A stretch of DNA of 32,050 bases from Saprospiraceae bacterium (GTDB lineage: Bacteria; Bacteroidota; Bacteroidia; Chitinophagales; Saprospiraceae), in contig JAHDFV010000011.1 in assembly GCA_020627985.1 (NCBI GenBank), positions 1 to 32,050 on the forward strand, written 5' to 3'. The stretch's first letter is position 1. The number at the start of each line of letters is the position of its first letter. This document shows positions 16,339 to 25,032 of the stretch, in pieces. The notes beneath the pieces were generated by a model that saw nothing but the letters and a program-made list of their open reading frames with translations, ran no database searches and was not told the DNA's origin. A program made the position numbers and the translations under genes.

Positions 16339-17757
16339 ATGGAAAATAAACCAATAATAAATCAAGATATTGATGGTAATAATCCGCAAACTACAGAAAG
16401 GATCAATAAAGGGTTCTGGGAACTGATTTATGGTTTAGGTGATTATCTGAAAGATATGTTCGATTTACAAAGCGATTTGGATCGAAAAGGAACGATTGAA
16501 AACATAAAGAATAATAAAAAAATGCAAGGCGCCAATGTTTGGTTGCTCATTTGTTCTATTATGGTAGCTTCAATTGGACTCGATATTAATTCTCAAGCGG
16601 TTATCATCGGAGCCATGTTAATTTCTCCTTTAATGTCTCCAATTTTAGGAATAGGATTAGGAGTTGGAATCAATGATCAAGAAACGCTTGTTATTTCCTT
16701 AAAGCATTTTGGCTTAGCCATTATCATCGCATTAATAACCAGCATATTATATTTTTATATCAGCCCTTATGGAGAAATCACTGAACAGATTGAAGCCAGA
16801 ACGGTGCCCACTTTTCTTGATGCTATGGTAGCCGTTTTTGGTGGATTAGCTGGTATAGTTTCTTCTTCTCGTTTAGATAAATCCAATGCGATACCAGGTG
16901 TTGCTATTGCTACAGCATTAATGCCTCCATTGTGTGTTGCTGGTTTTGGAATAGCAAAAGGAGATTGGAATGTATTTTTAAATTCTTTTTATTTGTTTTT
17001 CTTGAATTCTGTTTTTATCGCATTAACTACCTATTCTATAGTTCGATTTATGCGATTCCCTTACACCACTTATTTAAATAAAAGAGATAAAAATAGGACT
17101 CAAGTGTTAATTACTGTTTTTTCATTAATTGTATTAATCCCTAGTGCAATGATTTTATATAATGTTTGGGAAGAATTAGATGAAAAGGATAAAATTTCTA
17201 CATTCATGATAGATGAATTCACAAATGAAAATAGAGATTATTTAAGTCATGATATTCGAACAAGGGATTCAATTAATTATGTTTTTATTGATTATTATTC
17301 TAAGACGAATGAAATAATATCCGAAGAAGAAAAATTAGATTTTGAAAAATCTTTAATTCGTTGTGGCGTTGAAAATCCGAAAGTAATTACCAGAGGTACT
17401 TCTAATGCAAATGCTCTTTTAGATAAGGAATTAGGCAAATTGCAAGAAGATAATAATCGACAGTTAAATGAATATGCTCAACGAGAAGCCTTGAAGGATC
17501 AAAAAATTCGAGCCTTAGAATTAAAAGCGGATAGTTTACAACATGCTACAACTATTAAAACTATTGTTGAAGAATCGAAAATATTTTTACCTCAATTAAA
17601 AGATATTGATTTAGTTCAAAGTCGATTTGATGATGTACCTATTTTATTAGTTAAATGGGAAGATGAACTCTATTCGTCGAAAGTTCAAACGGATTTGCTC
17701 TATAAATTCGTGAAAATTAAAACAGGAATGGATACATTGGTTATGGCCACTTATTAG
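16339..17757 (+). CDS. DUF389 (TIGR00341-type) integral membrane protein
   Basis: This 472-aa inner-membrane protein is of unknown function. After a hydrophilic N-terminus (1-64) it has about six transmembrane helices between 65 and 275. They carry the DUF389 signatures QAVIIGAMLISPLMSPILG (about 86-104) and AIPGVAIATALMPPLCVAG (about 184-202), both rich in Gly/Pro. A C-terminal domain of about 195 residues follows, containing a predicted coiled coil (about 375-405); it probably faces the periplasm or cytoplasm as one soluble unit. It lies 54 nt after the fructosamine-kinase-like gene and 76 nt before the YbjQ-family gene, all on one strand. The conserved helices suggest a transporter or channel, but that is inference. 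Confidence 0.88.
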   Translation: MENKPIINQDIDGNNPQTTERINKGFWELIYGLGDYLKDMFDLQSDLDRKGTIENIKNNKKMQGANVWLLICSIMVASIGLDINSQAVIIGAMLISPLMSPILGIGLGVGINDQETLVISLKHFGLAIIIALITSILYFYISPYGEITEQIEARTVPTFLDAMVAVFGGLAGIVSSSRLDKSNAIPGVAIATALMPPLCVAGFGIAKGDWNVFLNSFYLFFLNSVFIALTTYSIVRFMRFPYTTYLNKRDKNRTQVLITVFSLIVLIPSAMILYNVWEELDEKDKISTFMIDEFTNENRDYLSHDIRTRDSINYVFIDYYSKTNEIISEEEKLDFEKSLIRCGVENPKVITRGTSNANALLDKELGKLQEDNNRQLNEYAQREALKDQKIRALELKADSLQHATTIKTIVEESKIFLPQLKDIDLVQSRFDDVPILLVKWEDELYSSKVQTDLLYKFVKIKTGMDTLVMATY

Positions 17758-17833
17758 AAATTAATTAGGCTATACTTATTTTTTAATTAAATACGAATCT
17801 GATATTAAATTTATTGAGATAAAAAATTAAATC

Positions 17834-18148
17834 ATGATTATAACCACCACAGAAAAAATACCTAATAAAGAAATCGTAGAAATTTTAGGAATTGCTAGAG
17901 GGAGTACCGTTCGAGCTAGAAGTATTGGAAGTGATATTTTTGCAGGACTTAAAAATATCGTCGGAGGGGAAATAGATGAATATACCAAACTTCAAGCACA
18001 ATCTAGAGAACAGGCTTTGCAAAGAATGGAACAAGATGCTAAAAAATTGGGTGCAAATGCTATTGTCAATGTTCGATTAACAACGTCAACTGTTATGCAA
18101 GGAGCTTCTGAAATATTAGCGTATGGTACAGCGGTAAAAATAGTGTAG
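17834..18148 (+). CDS. YbjQ/DUF74 family protein
   Basis: This 104-aa protein matches the YbjQ family, annotated as a heavy-metal-binding or unknown-function domain that forms a pentameric beta barrel. Family landmarks are the N-terminal strand EIVEILGIARGSTV, the DIFAGLKNIVGGEIDEY turn, and the ANAIVNVRLTTSTV strand followed by EILAYGTAVKI near the C-terminus. Its single domain matches the family length (about 100-110 aa). Its stop codon is one nucleotide before the ATG of a 44-aa membrane microprotein. Metal binding has not been shown for most members, so I give no function. Confidence 0.92.
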   Translation: MIITTTEKIPNKEIVEILGIARGSTVRARSIGSDIFAGLKNIVGGEIDEYTKLQAQSREQALQRMEQDAKKLGANAIVNVRLTTSTVMQGASEILAYGTAVKIV

Positions 18149-18149
18149 T

Positions 18150-18284
18150 ATGGAAATTATACCAAAAATCATTTTTAGCGTTCATGGAGTTATTTGGAGC
18201 AGTTGTTTTATTCTTTTAATTTTCCTCTTTTTTAGGCGTTTAAAAAAGCGCAAAGAAGAAACATTTGAAAAAAGAGATAATTGA
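18150..18284 (+). CDS. 44-aa single-pass membrane microprotein
   Basis: This short ORF begins with the ATG at 18150, one base after the YbjQ-family stop (18146-18148), and ends with TGA at 18282-18284. The product has a hydrophobic helix (about residues 7-28, with VIWSSCFILLIFLFF) followed by a strongly basic tail (RRLKKRKEE, about 29-37). The spacing suggests translational coupling to the upstream gene. The positive-inside rule puts the C-terminus in the cytoplasm. I recognise no family. It could be chance, but placement, composition and tight junction argue for a real small protein. Confidence 0.6.
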   Translation: MEIIPKIIFSVHGVIWSSCFILLIFLFFRRLKKRKEETFEKRDN

Positions 18285-18374
18285 ACAGAATCTATTCCTT
18301 TCTTGTTCTTTATAAAGAAGTTATTTACAACCAAAAAAACATTACAAATACTTAAAAAGATAGAGGAGAAATAA

Positions 18375-19022
18375 ATGTGGTATTACTATGTATTGTTTTT
18401 AGTGGGTTACCCTTTAATGGGAGCGTTGTTGGGTTGGTTTACTAACTATCTAGCTGTAAAAATGCTATTCCATCCTAAAGATCCTAAAACATTTTTTAAT
18501 TTCTCTTTAGGCAAATTAAAATCAAAAGGAATCACGGTGCAAGGTATTTTTCCGAAGCGGCAAAAACAAATTGCTATACAAATTGGAAAAGTCGTTGCTG
18601 ATGAATTATTATCTATTGATGATATTAAGGAAAAAGTAGTTACTGAAGATAGTATGGATAATATTTTCAAGCAAGTAGAAATTAAAATGAATAATTTCTT
18701 AGAAGGTAGAATGCTTGAAAAATTTCCATTTCTTTCTTTATTAGCCAGTAAAAAATTAAAAAATAGTATTCGAGATCAAATGCTGGTTGAAGTAAAAGTC
18801 CAACTACCTGATATGATGGATAAATACATTTCTCACTTCGAAGAAAATTTAGACATCCAAGCAATGATTACCGAAAAGTTTTCTGAACTTTCTTCAGATC
18901 GTCTTGAACAAGTCATGAATGATATTCTTAGTAAAGAATTTAAATTTATTGAAATTCTAGGTGGTGTTATTGGTTTAATCGTAGGATTAATTCAAGGGGG
19001 AATTGCTTGTTTGATGATTTAA
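18375..19022 (+). CDS. DUF445 family membrane protein (short form)
   Basis: This 215-aa protein begins with a transmembrane segment (about 5-29) containing the DUF445 hallmark GALLGWFTNYLAVKMLFHP (16-34). A cytoplasmic helical region with KGITVQGIFPKRQKQIA and IGKVVADELLSI follows, and the protein ends in a second hydrophobic helix (about 192-214). Many family members are longer, around 400 aa, with two copies of the motif; this form has one. It has a rare purine-rich ribosome-binding site (GAGGAGA, 18363-18369) six nucleotides before the ATG. It converges with the propeller-kinase gene, 9 bp apart. The function is unknown; I recall that family members (such as YheB) are predicted membrane-associated. 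Confidence 0.88.
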   Translation: MWYYYVLFLVGYPLMGALLGWFTNYLAVKMLFHPKDPKTFFNFSLGKLKSKGITVQGIFPKRQKQIAIQIGKVVADELLSIDDIKEKVVTEDSMDNIFKQVEIKMNNFLEGRMLEKFPFLSLLASKKLKNSIRDQMLVEVKVQLPDMMDKYISHFEENLDIQAMITEKFSELSSDRLEQVMNDILSKEFKFIEILGGVIGLIVGLIQGGIACLMI

Positions 19023-19031
19023 TAAATTCTA

Positions 19032-22000
19032 TTAAAAATCAACTTCCAAAGGCAAACGTACCACAACCTTTGTACCTAAAACCTCCTTATTCTCTTGTAG
19101 GATATCATTTATTTCTAAAGGAACATATTTCATTTCTCCTTTTAAAGCATCTAATCGATCTTTGGTCACTTCCATAGCTACAGATTGATGACCTGGTTTT
19201 TTGGATTGTCTTAATTCGTTGGCTTTTTTTCTGCCTACGCCATTATCCATTATTCTACATTCTAATAATTTAGAATACACTTTAAATTCAACAGTTATTT
19301 TTCCTTCGGATTCTAAATGAGAAATACCGTGTATGACTGAATTTTCTACAAAGGGTTGTAATAACATAGGAGGGATTTCAATTTCTTCTGGATCCATATT
19401 ATCAGGAGCAATAATTTCAAAATCAAATGCCACTCGTTGACAAAATTGTTCCATGGTCAAATAATGTCGTAATGTATTTATTTCTTCTTTTAAATTAATT
19501 CTATTTTTTCTTGAATTAGATAATATTCCTCTCATTAATGAAGCAAAATTTCCTATTTGTTTTCGAGCTGTTGAGTAATCTTTTGTTGCCACTAAAGATT
19601 GAATACTATTTAACGCATTAAAAATAAAATGTGGATTCATTTGTAACTGCAATGCTTTTTGTTCTAATTGCAATACATGGTTTTCTATTTCTAATTGTTC
19701 CCTTTTTAATTTTTCTTTTCGTTGAATTCTTTTTTTCCAATTCCACAATATCAAACTTAAAATCAATAATGCTCCTAATAATAATAAAACTTTAAACCAC
19801 AATGTTTGCCAAAAAGGCTCATTAATTTCAAAGCTTGAAATAATTGGTTTGCTAAATAAATCTTTACCCGAAACTGCTTGTACAGCGAAAGTATATTTAC
19901 CTGGAGGTAAATTAGAATAATCGACAGATTCTTTTTTCGAAAAAGGCGACCAGTCATTTTCTGATCCATTTAATTTCCAACGATATTTCACATCATCTGG
20001 ATTGGAAATATTTATTGCTTTAAATTCAAAGTTGACACTATTAGTATGGTATGGTAATTTTAATCCTTCTTTAATACCTCCTAAGGGATTAGCAAAAGAT
20101 GCATATTTCGTTTCACGCAAGGGTTGGTAAAAAAGAGAAACTTCTTTAAAATGAATATTGGGCGGTGAAATTTTAACTTGTTGTTTAGATGGGATATGCT
20201 TCATTAATCCATTCATTGTACCGAACCAAACATTTCCATTTTTATCACAAATAGCAGAATTTTGACAAGTTTCAATTCCTAAAAAACCTTTATTTCTACC
20301 AAAGAATTGGATGTCAGTTACAATGCCTGCTTCATTTAAAATTAATTGATCTACACCTTGTTCATTACCTGCCCAAAGATTTCCTTCTTTATCAAAAATT
20401 AATAAATAAATATTAAATGAATGCAATTCTTTCTGTAAAGTAATGGGTTTAAATTGTATAGAATCTTTTGCTAACTCCGCTTTTAAAATCCCATCACCAG
20501 CTGTACCAACCCAAATATTTCCGAGGCTATCAAAAGCAATAGATCGAACAGCAATATCATAGGTTAATCCTTCTTCCTCTCTAAATATTTTTCGGATCAT
20601 TCCCTTTTCAAAATAACCTACTTCTCCTAATTTTGTAGCAAACCAAATTCGCCCATATGGTCCTTCTACGACCTGTGTAATTCTTAAACTTCTTAGACCA
20701 TGCGGACGATTAAAATTTTGAATCGAAAAACCCAGAGAGTCCAAATCTTTTATTTTAAAAATTCCTTGATAATTTGAACCTGCCCAAACATCACCTGCTT
20801 TATCCTCAACTAAAGAAAGAATTTCTTTTCCGAACAATCCATTCTCCATCGTAATCGTTCGGATGCCTGTTGTATCTGAAATTACAATTCCTTTCCCTAT
20901 CGTTCCCATCCAAATGGATCCATCGGATTTTTCAAGAATTGATTTACTTTTTACATTAATATATCCTGAATCTAAATCGGATATTTTAATTCCTAAAGAA
21001 TCATAAATCGCTATTCCTTCACTAGAAGCAGAAAACAAAATCCCACCATCTTCTTTTTCTTCAATGGCATAAATTCGATCACCATGTACTCCTTCCGATT
21101 CATCGAAATGAATAAAAAATTGCCCCAGGTATTTCATCACTCCTCCTCCAGAAGTGGACAACCAAATATTCCCCCAATTATCTTGAATGATAGAAGTTAT
21201 ATTTTTATTAGGTAAACCTTCTCTTGTAGATATTTTTGACCACGTAGAATCCTGGGAATGATAAATTAATACGCCTTTTTCTTCTCGACCTACCCACATA
21301 TTATTTTCAATATCTCTGTGAATACACCAGGCTTCTTTTGTATCAGGAATATTTTCTTTTTGGACAATCAATAAAGAATCTTCTCGAATAAATTGTAAGC
21401 CTCCTTCGTGTGTTGCCAACCAAATTAAATTATCCGTTCCCTTTTCAATATCTAAAACTTCATTTCCTGCTAAACCATTTTCTAAATTAAAATAAGATAA
21501 TTTATCGCCAATAAAAAAAGCACCAACCGTTGTACCTACCCAGATCCCTTGATCACTTTTAAATAAATGATGAACAATATTTCGATCTAATAAAGGATGA
21601 ATAGATTTTTGAATTAAAGTATCCTGTGTGTAAGAATATTCCAAAATGCCTTTGCGAGTTCCTACCCACAATAATGAATCATTTACATGTAAAAAAGATT
21701 CTACTCTAGGTAAAGAAGAATTTTTAAATTTTATTTCTTTAAACTCTTTTCCATCATAAATAGATAAACCTCTTTTCGTTCCAACCCAAATATTTTTTTT
21801 ATGGTCTTCAAAAATCGAAGATATCGTATTAGAAGGTAAACCATTTTTTGTTGAAAAGTTTTCAAATTCTTTTCCATCAAAACGACTTAATCCCCCACCT
21901 AAGGTTCCAAACCACAAATACCCTTTACTGTCCTGAGACATGGCATATACTTGTGATTGTGCTAATCCTTCAGAGATAGAATATTGAATAAAATTATATT

Positions 22001-22061
22001 GTTGAGTATATCCTTTAATCCCAAATAAAAGGAATAAAAAAATATAGATATATTTTAGCAT
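19032..22061 (-). CDS. Two-component-propeller sensor histidine kinase (LytS type)
   Basis: This 1009-aa membrane sensor has a signal peptide (about 1-19) and a large periplasmic part of about fourteen Reg_prop beta-propeller blades, recognisable by repeated WFGT/WVGT, GLP and GGG turns (about 30-630). A YYY-type (triple-tyrosine) domain (about 650-755) with YRWKLNGSENDW follows, then one transmembrane helix (about 762-785), a short coiled coil, and a LytS/His_kinase domain with MNPHFIFNALNSIQ (phospho-acceptor H811), N-box PFVENSVIHG (N907) and G1 box DNGVGRKKA (about 939-947). All catalytic motifs are intact, unlike the hybrid kinase at 5666. It lacks a fused regulator and has no adjacent one; the LytTR regulator at 14672 is the nearest candidate. 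The ligand is unknown; oligosaccharides are common for the hybrid relatives. Confidence 0.95.
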   Translation of the reverse strand: MLKYIYIFLFLLFGIKGYTQQYNFIQYSISEGLAQSQVYAMSQDSKGYLWFGTLGGGLSRFDGKEFENFSTKNGLPSNTISSIFEDHKKNIWVGTKRGLSIYDGKEFKEIKFKNSSLPRVESFLHVNDSLLWVGTRKGILEYSYTQDTLIQKSIHPLLDRNIVHHLFKSDQGIWVGTTVGAFFIGDKLSYFNLENGLAGNEVLDIEKGTDNLIWLATHEGGLQFIREDSLLIVQKENIPDTKEAWCIHRDIENNMWVGREEKGVLIYHSQDSTWSKISTREGLPNKNITSIIQDNWGNIWLSTSGGGVMKYLGQFFIHFDESEGVHGDRIYAIEEKEDGGILFSASSEGIAIYDSLGIKISDLDSGYINVKSKSILEKSDGSIWMGTIGKGIVISDTTGIRTITMENGLFGKEILSLVEDKAGDVWAGSNYQGIFKIKDLDSLGFSIQNFNRPHGLRSLRITQVVEGPYGRIWFATKLGEVGYFEKGMIRKIFREEEGLTYDIAVRSIAFDSLGNIWVGTAGDGILKAELAKDSIQFKPITLQKELHSFNIYLLIFDKEGNLWAGNEQGVDQLILNEAGIVTDIQFFGRNKGFLGIETCQNSAICDKNGNVWFGTMNGLMKHIPSKQQVKISPPNIHFKEVSLFYQPLRETKYASFANPLGGIKEGLKLPYHTNSVNFEFKAINISNPDDVKYRWKLNGSENDWSPFSKKESVDYSNLPPGKYTFAVQAVSGKDLFSKPIISSFEINEPFWQTLWFKVLLLLGALLILSLILWNWKKRIQRKEKLKREQLEIENHVLQLEQKALQLQMNPHFIFNALNSIQSLVATKDYSTARKQIGNFASLMRGILSNSRKNRINLKEEINTLRHYLTMEQFCQRVAFDFEIIAPDNMDPEEIEIPPMLLQPFVENSVIHGISHLESEGKITVEFKVYSKLLECRIMDNGVGRKKANELRQSKKPGHQSVAMEVTKDRLDALKGEMKYVPLEINDILQENKEVLGTKVVVRLPLEVDF

Positions 22062-22086
22062 GGTATAAAAGTAAACAATAAAAATT

Positions 22087-22142
22087 TAAAAATAAAAACC
22101 ACTAATATCAATTATTCATCTCAAAATAATATCTATTAGTGG
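22087..22142 (-). terminator. Probable terminator of the 22183-24461 gene pair
   Basis: On the minus strand, arms 22134-22142 and 22099-22107 pair perfectly (9 bp), continue after a 3x3 internal loop with 6 more pairs, and leave an 8-nt apical loop. The hairpin is followed by TTTTTATTTTT (22088-22098). It lies about 40 nt after the stop of the unknown gene and before the propeller-kinase start. Confidence 0.65.
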
Positions 22143-22182
22143 CTCAAACAAAATCAATCAAAAAACCTTATTATCAAAATCA

Positions 22183-23202
22183 TTACCAATTTTCTTCTTC
22201 TTCACTCCTACGCCTGTCTTCTTCCTCTTGAATTCGTTCTTCTTCTAGTTTAATTTGTGTTCCTTTTACTGAAGCAGTTTGAGCAATATTCAAATTATTC
22301 AGTAACAAAGAACTTGCAACGAAATCAACATAAATTATATATTTTTGATCTATCCATAAATATCTGGGTAATTCTAAATCCACGTAATCGAATAATTTGA
22401 ATTTATGAGTTGAATACCCACTTGTTGCATTTCGATAAATTCCATTCGAGAATTTATTTTCGTTATTTTTTTCTCTTATAATCAATTTTGCCATTACACC
22501 ATTTCCTAAATTCATAGAAATAGAATAATTTCCATTTGTAATTATTGTAGCCTGATAAATATTAGCTTTCAATAATAAAAAGATAGCTTGATCTATCGAA
22601 GTGACATTAATATCATCCGTAACTAAATTTAATAAACCATCATATAAAATTAGTTTTCCTTTTATCTTTAAAGGCTGCATTAAATAATGAGTCAAGACAT
22701 ATTCCCTCCAATGAATTGGAATAATATTTTCTTCTTTTTTTAACATTAACGTAGAAATTAAATTTTCAACATTTTTACAATAATTTACTTGGTTAAAATT
22801 ATTTAACACTCTACGAATGGAATTATAATACGAACATAAATCACCTGGATCACCTGAAAAATAATTAAAAAAGTAATCTTCTATCTCCCTAGTCGTTAAT
22901 AATTTAAATAACGCAATAAAAGACAAATACTCATCCTTCCTTTTATCACTTAATTTGGTATTTATTTTTAAATCTCTGAAATTATTTTTCTTCAAAATTT
23001 TAATTGAAGATTTAGAATAATTATTATGACGAGCCAACATTAAAAATCCCTCCTCTTTTAAATAATCTTCAATACTTTGTTCTTGAGGTATTTCAAGAAT
23101 TTGTTTTCTTTTTTCATTCAGATCAATACAATAAAGTGTATCAACTGTAAGTGTTTTATAAAAATCTTTTAATTTTTTGATTGATAATTTAAATGAATTC
23201 AT
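22183..23202 (-). CDS. Hypothetical protein, alpha/beta, with acidic-basic tail
   Basis: I do not recognise a family for this 339-aa protein. It has no signal peptide or transmembrane helix. The N-terminal half is Lys/Leu rich and looks helical; the middle (about 185-300) is rich in short beta strands with small loops. The last 20 or so residues are a low-complexity Glu/Arg helix. It has no catalytic motif I can name. It follows the gene at 23226-24461 by 23 nt on the same strand, so the two are probably co-transcribed and functionally linked, and a hairpin terminator lies downstream at 22087-22142. Isoleucine, Asn and Lys content is high, in line with the AT-rich base composition. Confidence 0.75.
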   Translation of the reverse strand: MNSFKLSIKKLKDFYKTLTVDTLYCIDLNEKRKQILEIPQEQSIEDYLKEEGFLMLARHNNYSKSSIKILKKNNFRDLKINTKLSDKRKDEYLSFIALFKLLTTREIEDYFFNYFSGDPGDLCSYYNSIRRVLNNFNQVNYCKNVENLISTLMLKKEENIIPIHWREYVLTHYLMQPLKIKGKLILYDGLLNLVTDDINVTSIDQAIFLLLKANIYQATIITNGNYSISMNLGNGVMAKLIIREKNNENKFSNGIYRNATSGYSTHKFKLFDYVDLELPRYLWIDQKYIIYVDFVASSLLLNNLNIAQTASVKGTQIKLEEERIQEEEDRRRSEEEENW

Positions 23203-23225
23203 TTTGTTTTTTTATTGATTAATAA

Positions 23226-24461
23226 TTATTTCAAACTCAAAACTGAATTTTCCATTCCTCCATTTGATGAAGTATAAAAACGTTCATCGGTTAATTCAGG
23301 TTCGAATGGTAAGGGTCGTTCTGGGTGATCATAATTTTCAATTGTCATGGCTCTTAAGACACATAAAATTGAGCTCTTGCCTGATACATAAATCCCTGGT
23401 TCTGTGGTTCCATCTTCAAAAGTATGAGATGTCTTTTTAAAGGTCCATCGGAATTTATCCATAGGAATATTTGTAGCAGCTAAAGCTTCTTTTAATTCAG
23501 TTTGATTGTTTAACCAAGCTTCTTGTTCTTGTGCTGTATTTATTTTTGGCATTTCGATTTCAGATCCATAGGTGACCATCCAATTTACAGGCACATTAAA
23601 ATAATAATGATAGCTATCTCCTGCAAAACGAGGTTCTGTTCTAGATAATGCTTCTAACCATTCTACTTCTTCCTCTTCGTATCTGACTTCTAATTGTTGT
23701 GCTAATTCTGAATCAGATGGACGATATCCTGTTTTGAAAAACCCATACCAATTTTCAGCTAAATACCTTCTAGATTCATCCGTTGTTGAAGCATATTGAA
23801 TAAATAATTTAGAAGAACGAACCACTGGTCTTTCAATATCATTTCCACCAAAAGCTTCAGCAAATAGATCTAATAATTCTTCATTGTTTCCTAAACCACA
23901 ACCGTAAATCATGATTTCTGTTTCAAAGTCAACTACCTCATCAGATAAAGAATGAATAATACCTTCATCGATCGCATTTCTTAAATTTGAAGTATTTATT
24001 CGATCTCCATTTGGAACAATAGACATCCCAACTCCTTTCCACTCATTGCTATGCACCACAACATTAACTGTACCGTAAGGTTCTCCATTGTCTGTAGGGT
24101 GTGTTTCTAAATAATCCAACACTTCTTGTAATGAGCGACATGTTGTCACTAATTGTTCGTAAAAAGTGGTCGGATTCATTCTATAATACTTTTCTGCTTC
24201 CGCATAATAAGGATTATCTGAACTTTTATCTTCTCCCATGATAAAAGTGATGGATTCTCTTTCTTCAGCAGCCATTTCTACATCATATGTAATATCTTCA
24301 TGGTATCGAACAAGAGAAGTATTCTGATTAGCCGTTACTTTACGAACCTCTTCTTGCGTCTTTCCCTTCGGAAAAACTATGGTTACATTTTTATGCTGTA
24401 CCCAAATTAAGGTCATGGCAAAAATGAAAACGAAGGGTAATAAAACGAATAACTTTTTCAT
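23226..24461 (-). CDS. Membrane-anchored or secreted protein with possible clan-CD (caspase-like) fold
   Basis: The product is 411 aa starting at the ATG at 24461; the open frame extends to 24494, but residues MKKLFVLLPFVFIFAMTLIW form a natural signal or anchor helix at this ATG. The body is outside the cytoplasm by prediction. Two motifs resemble clan CD cysteine peptidases and DUF4347-type domains: a hydrophobic strand ending in His (VNVVVHSNEW, His137) and a hydrophobic strand ending in Cys (ETEIMIYGCGLGNN, Cys188), 51 residues apart. The usual His is followed by Gly in clan CD; here it is Ser. No close family is recognised. The rest (about 230-411) looks alpha/beta and carries no named motif. 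It is the first gene of a pair with the 22183-23202 protein. Confidence 0.7.
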   Translation of the reverse strand: MKKLFVLLPFVFIFAMTLIWVQHKNVTIVFPKGKTQEEVRKVTANQNTSLVRYHEDITYDVEMAAEERESITFIMGEDKSSDNPYYAEAEKYYRMNPTTFYEQLVTTCRSLQEVLDYLETHPTDNGEPYGTVNVVVHSNEWKGVGMSIVPNGDRINTSNLRNAIDEGIIHSLSDEVVDFETEIMIYGCGLGNNEELLDLFAEAFGGNDIERPVVRSSKLFIQYASTTDESRRYLAENWYGFFKTGYRPSDSELAQQLEVRYEEEEVEWLEALSRTEPRFAGDSYHYYFNVPVNWMVTYGSEIEMPKINTAQEQEAWLNNQTELKEALAATNIPMDKFRWTFKKTSHTFEDGTTEPGIYVSGKSSILCVLRAMTIENYDHPERPLPFEPELTDERFYTSSNGGMENSVLSLK

Positions 24462-24650
24462 AATAAAAGATTTATTGATTGAATTTAAACACAAGATAGC
24501 GGCACTCTTGACTTAGATTCTTGGTCGGATACTCATTGTAGAGATAGAACTAGCATTCGTTATGATTAGGCTATAATTCGTTTTTCTATAGCTAAAAGGG
24601 AAGAATTCAATAGATTTTCATTTATTTAAATCATAAAACCATTCATTTCA

Positions 24651-25025
24651 ATGAAAATAAATATCAATATCAATATCAAACAAACCTTTACATGTATTAG
24701 TGAATATTTTTCTCCTAAGATTATTGGAGAAGTCAATGATGTTTATATTAAAACCGCTAAAATAAAAGGAGACAAAATTCCTTGGCACCATCACAAAAAT
24801 GAAGATGAACTTTTTTACATTATAGAAGGGAATCTATTCTTTGAAGTAGAAGGTCAAGAAGGATTTATGATGGAAGAAGGAGAAATGTATATTGTTAAAA
24901 AAGGGATCAACCACAAAGTATCATCCATTGAAGAATGCAAAATCATGCTCGTTGAACATAAAACCACAGCTCATACGGGCAATATAATATCAGATATTAC
25001 TAAAACGATTCAAGAACAAAAATAA
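24651..25025 (+). CDS. Cupin domain-containing protein
   Basis: This 124-aa protein is a single small cupin (double-stranded beta-helix). The metal-binding motif is visible: PWHHHKNEDELFYIIEG (about 44-60) supplies His residues and Glu, and the second motif contains the His of GINHKVSS (about 85-92). It has no signal peptide. Cupins of this size serve as isomerases, dioxygenases or small-molecule sensors, so no reaction can be named. It is 7 nt ahead of the DUF6958-like gene and probably co-transcribed with it. It is divergent from the gene at 23226-24461. Confidence 0.9.
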   Translation: MKINININIKQTFTCISEYFSPKIIGEVNDVYIKTAKIKGDKIPWHHHKNEDELFYIIEGNLFFEVEGQEGFMMEEGEMYIVKKGINHKVSSIEECKIMLVEHKTTAHTGNIISDITKTIQEQK

Positions 25026-25032
25026 TTCTCGA

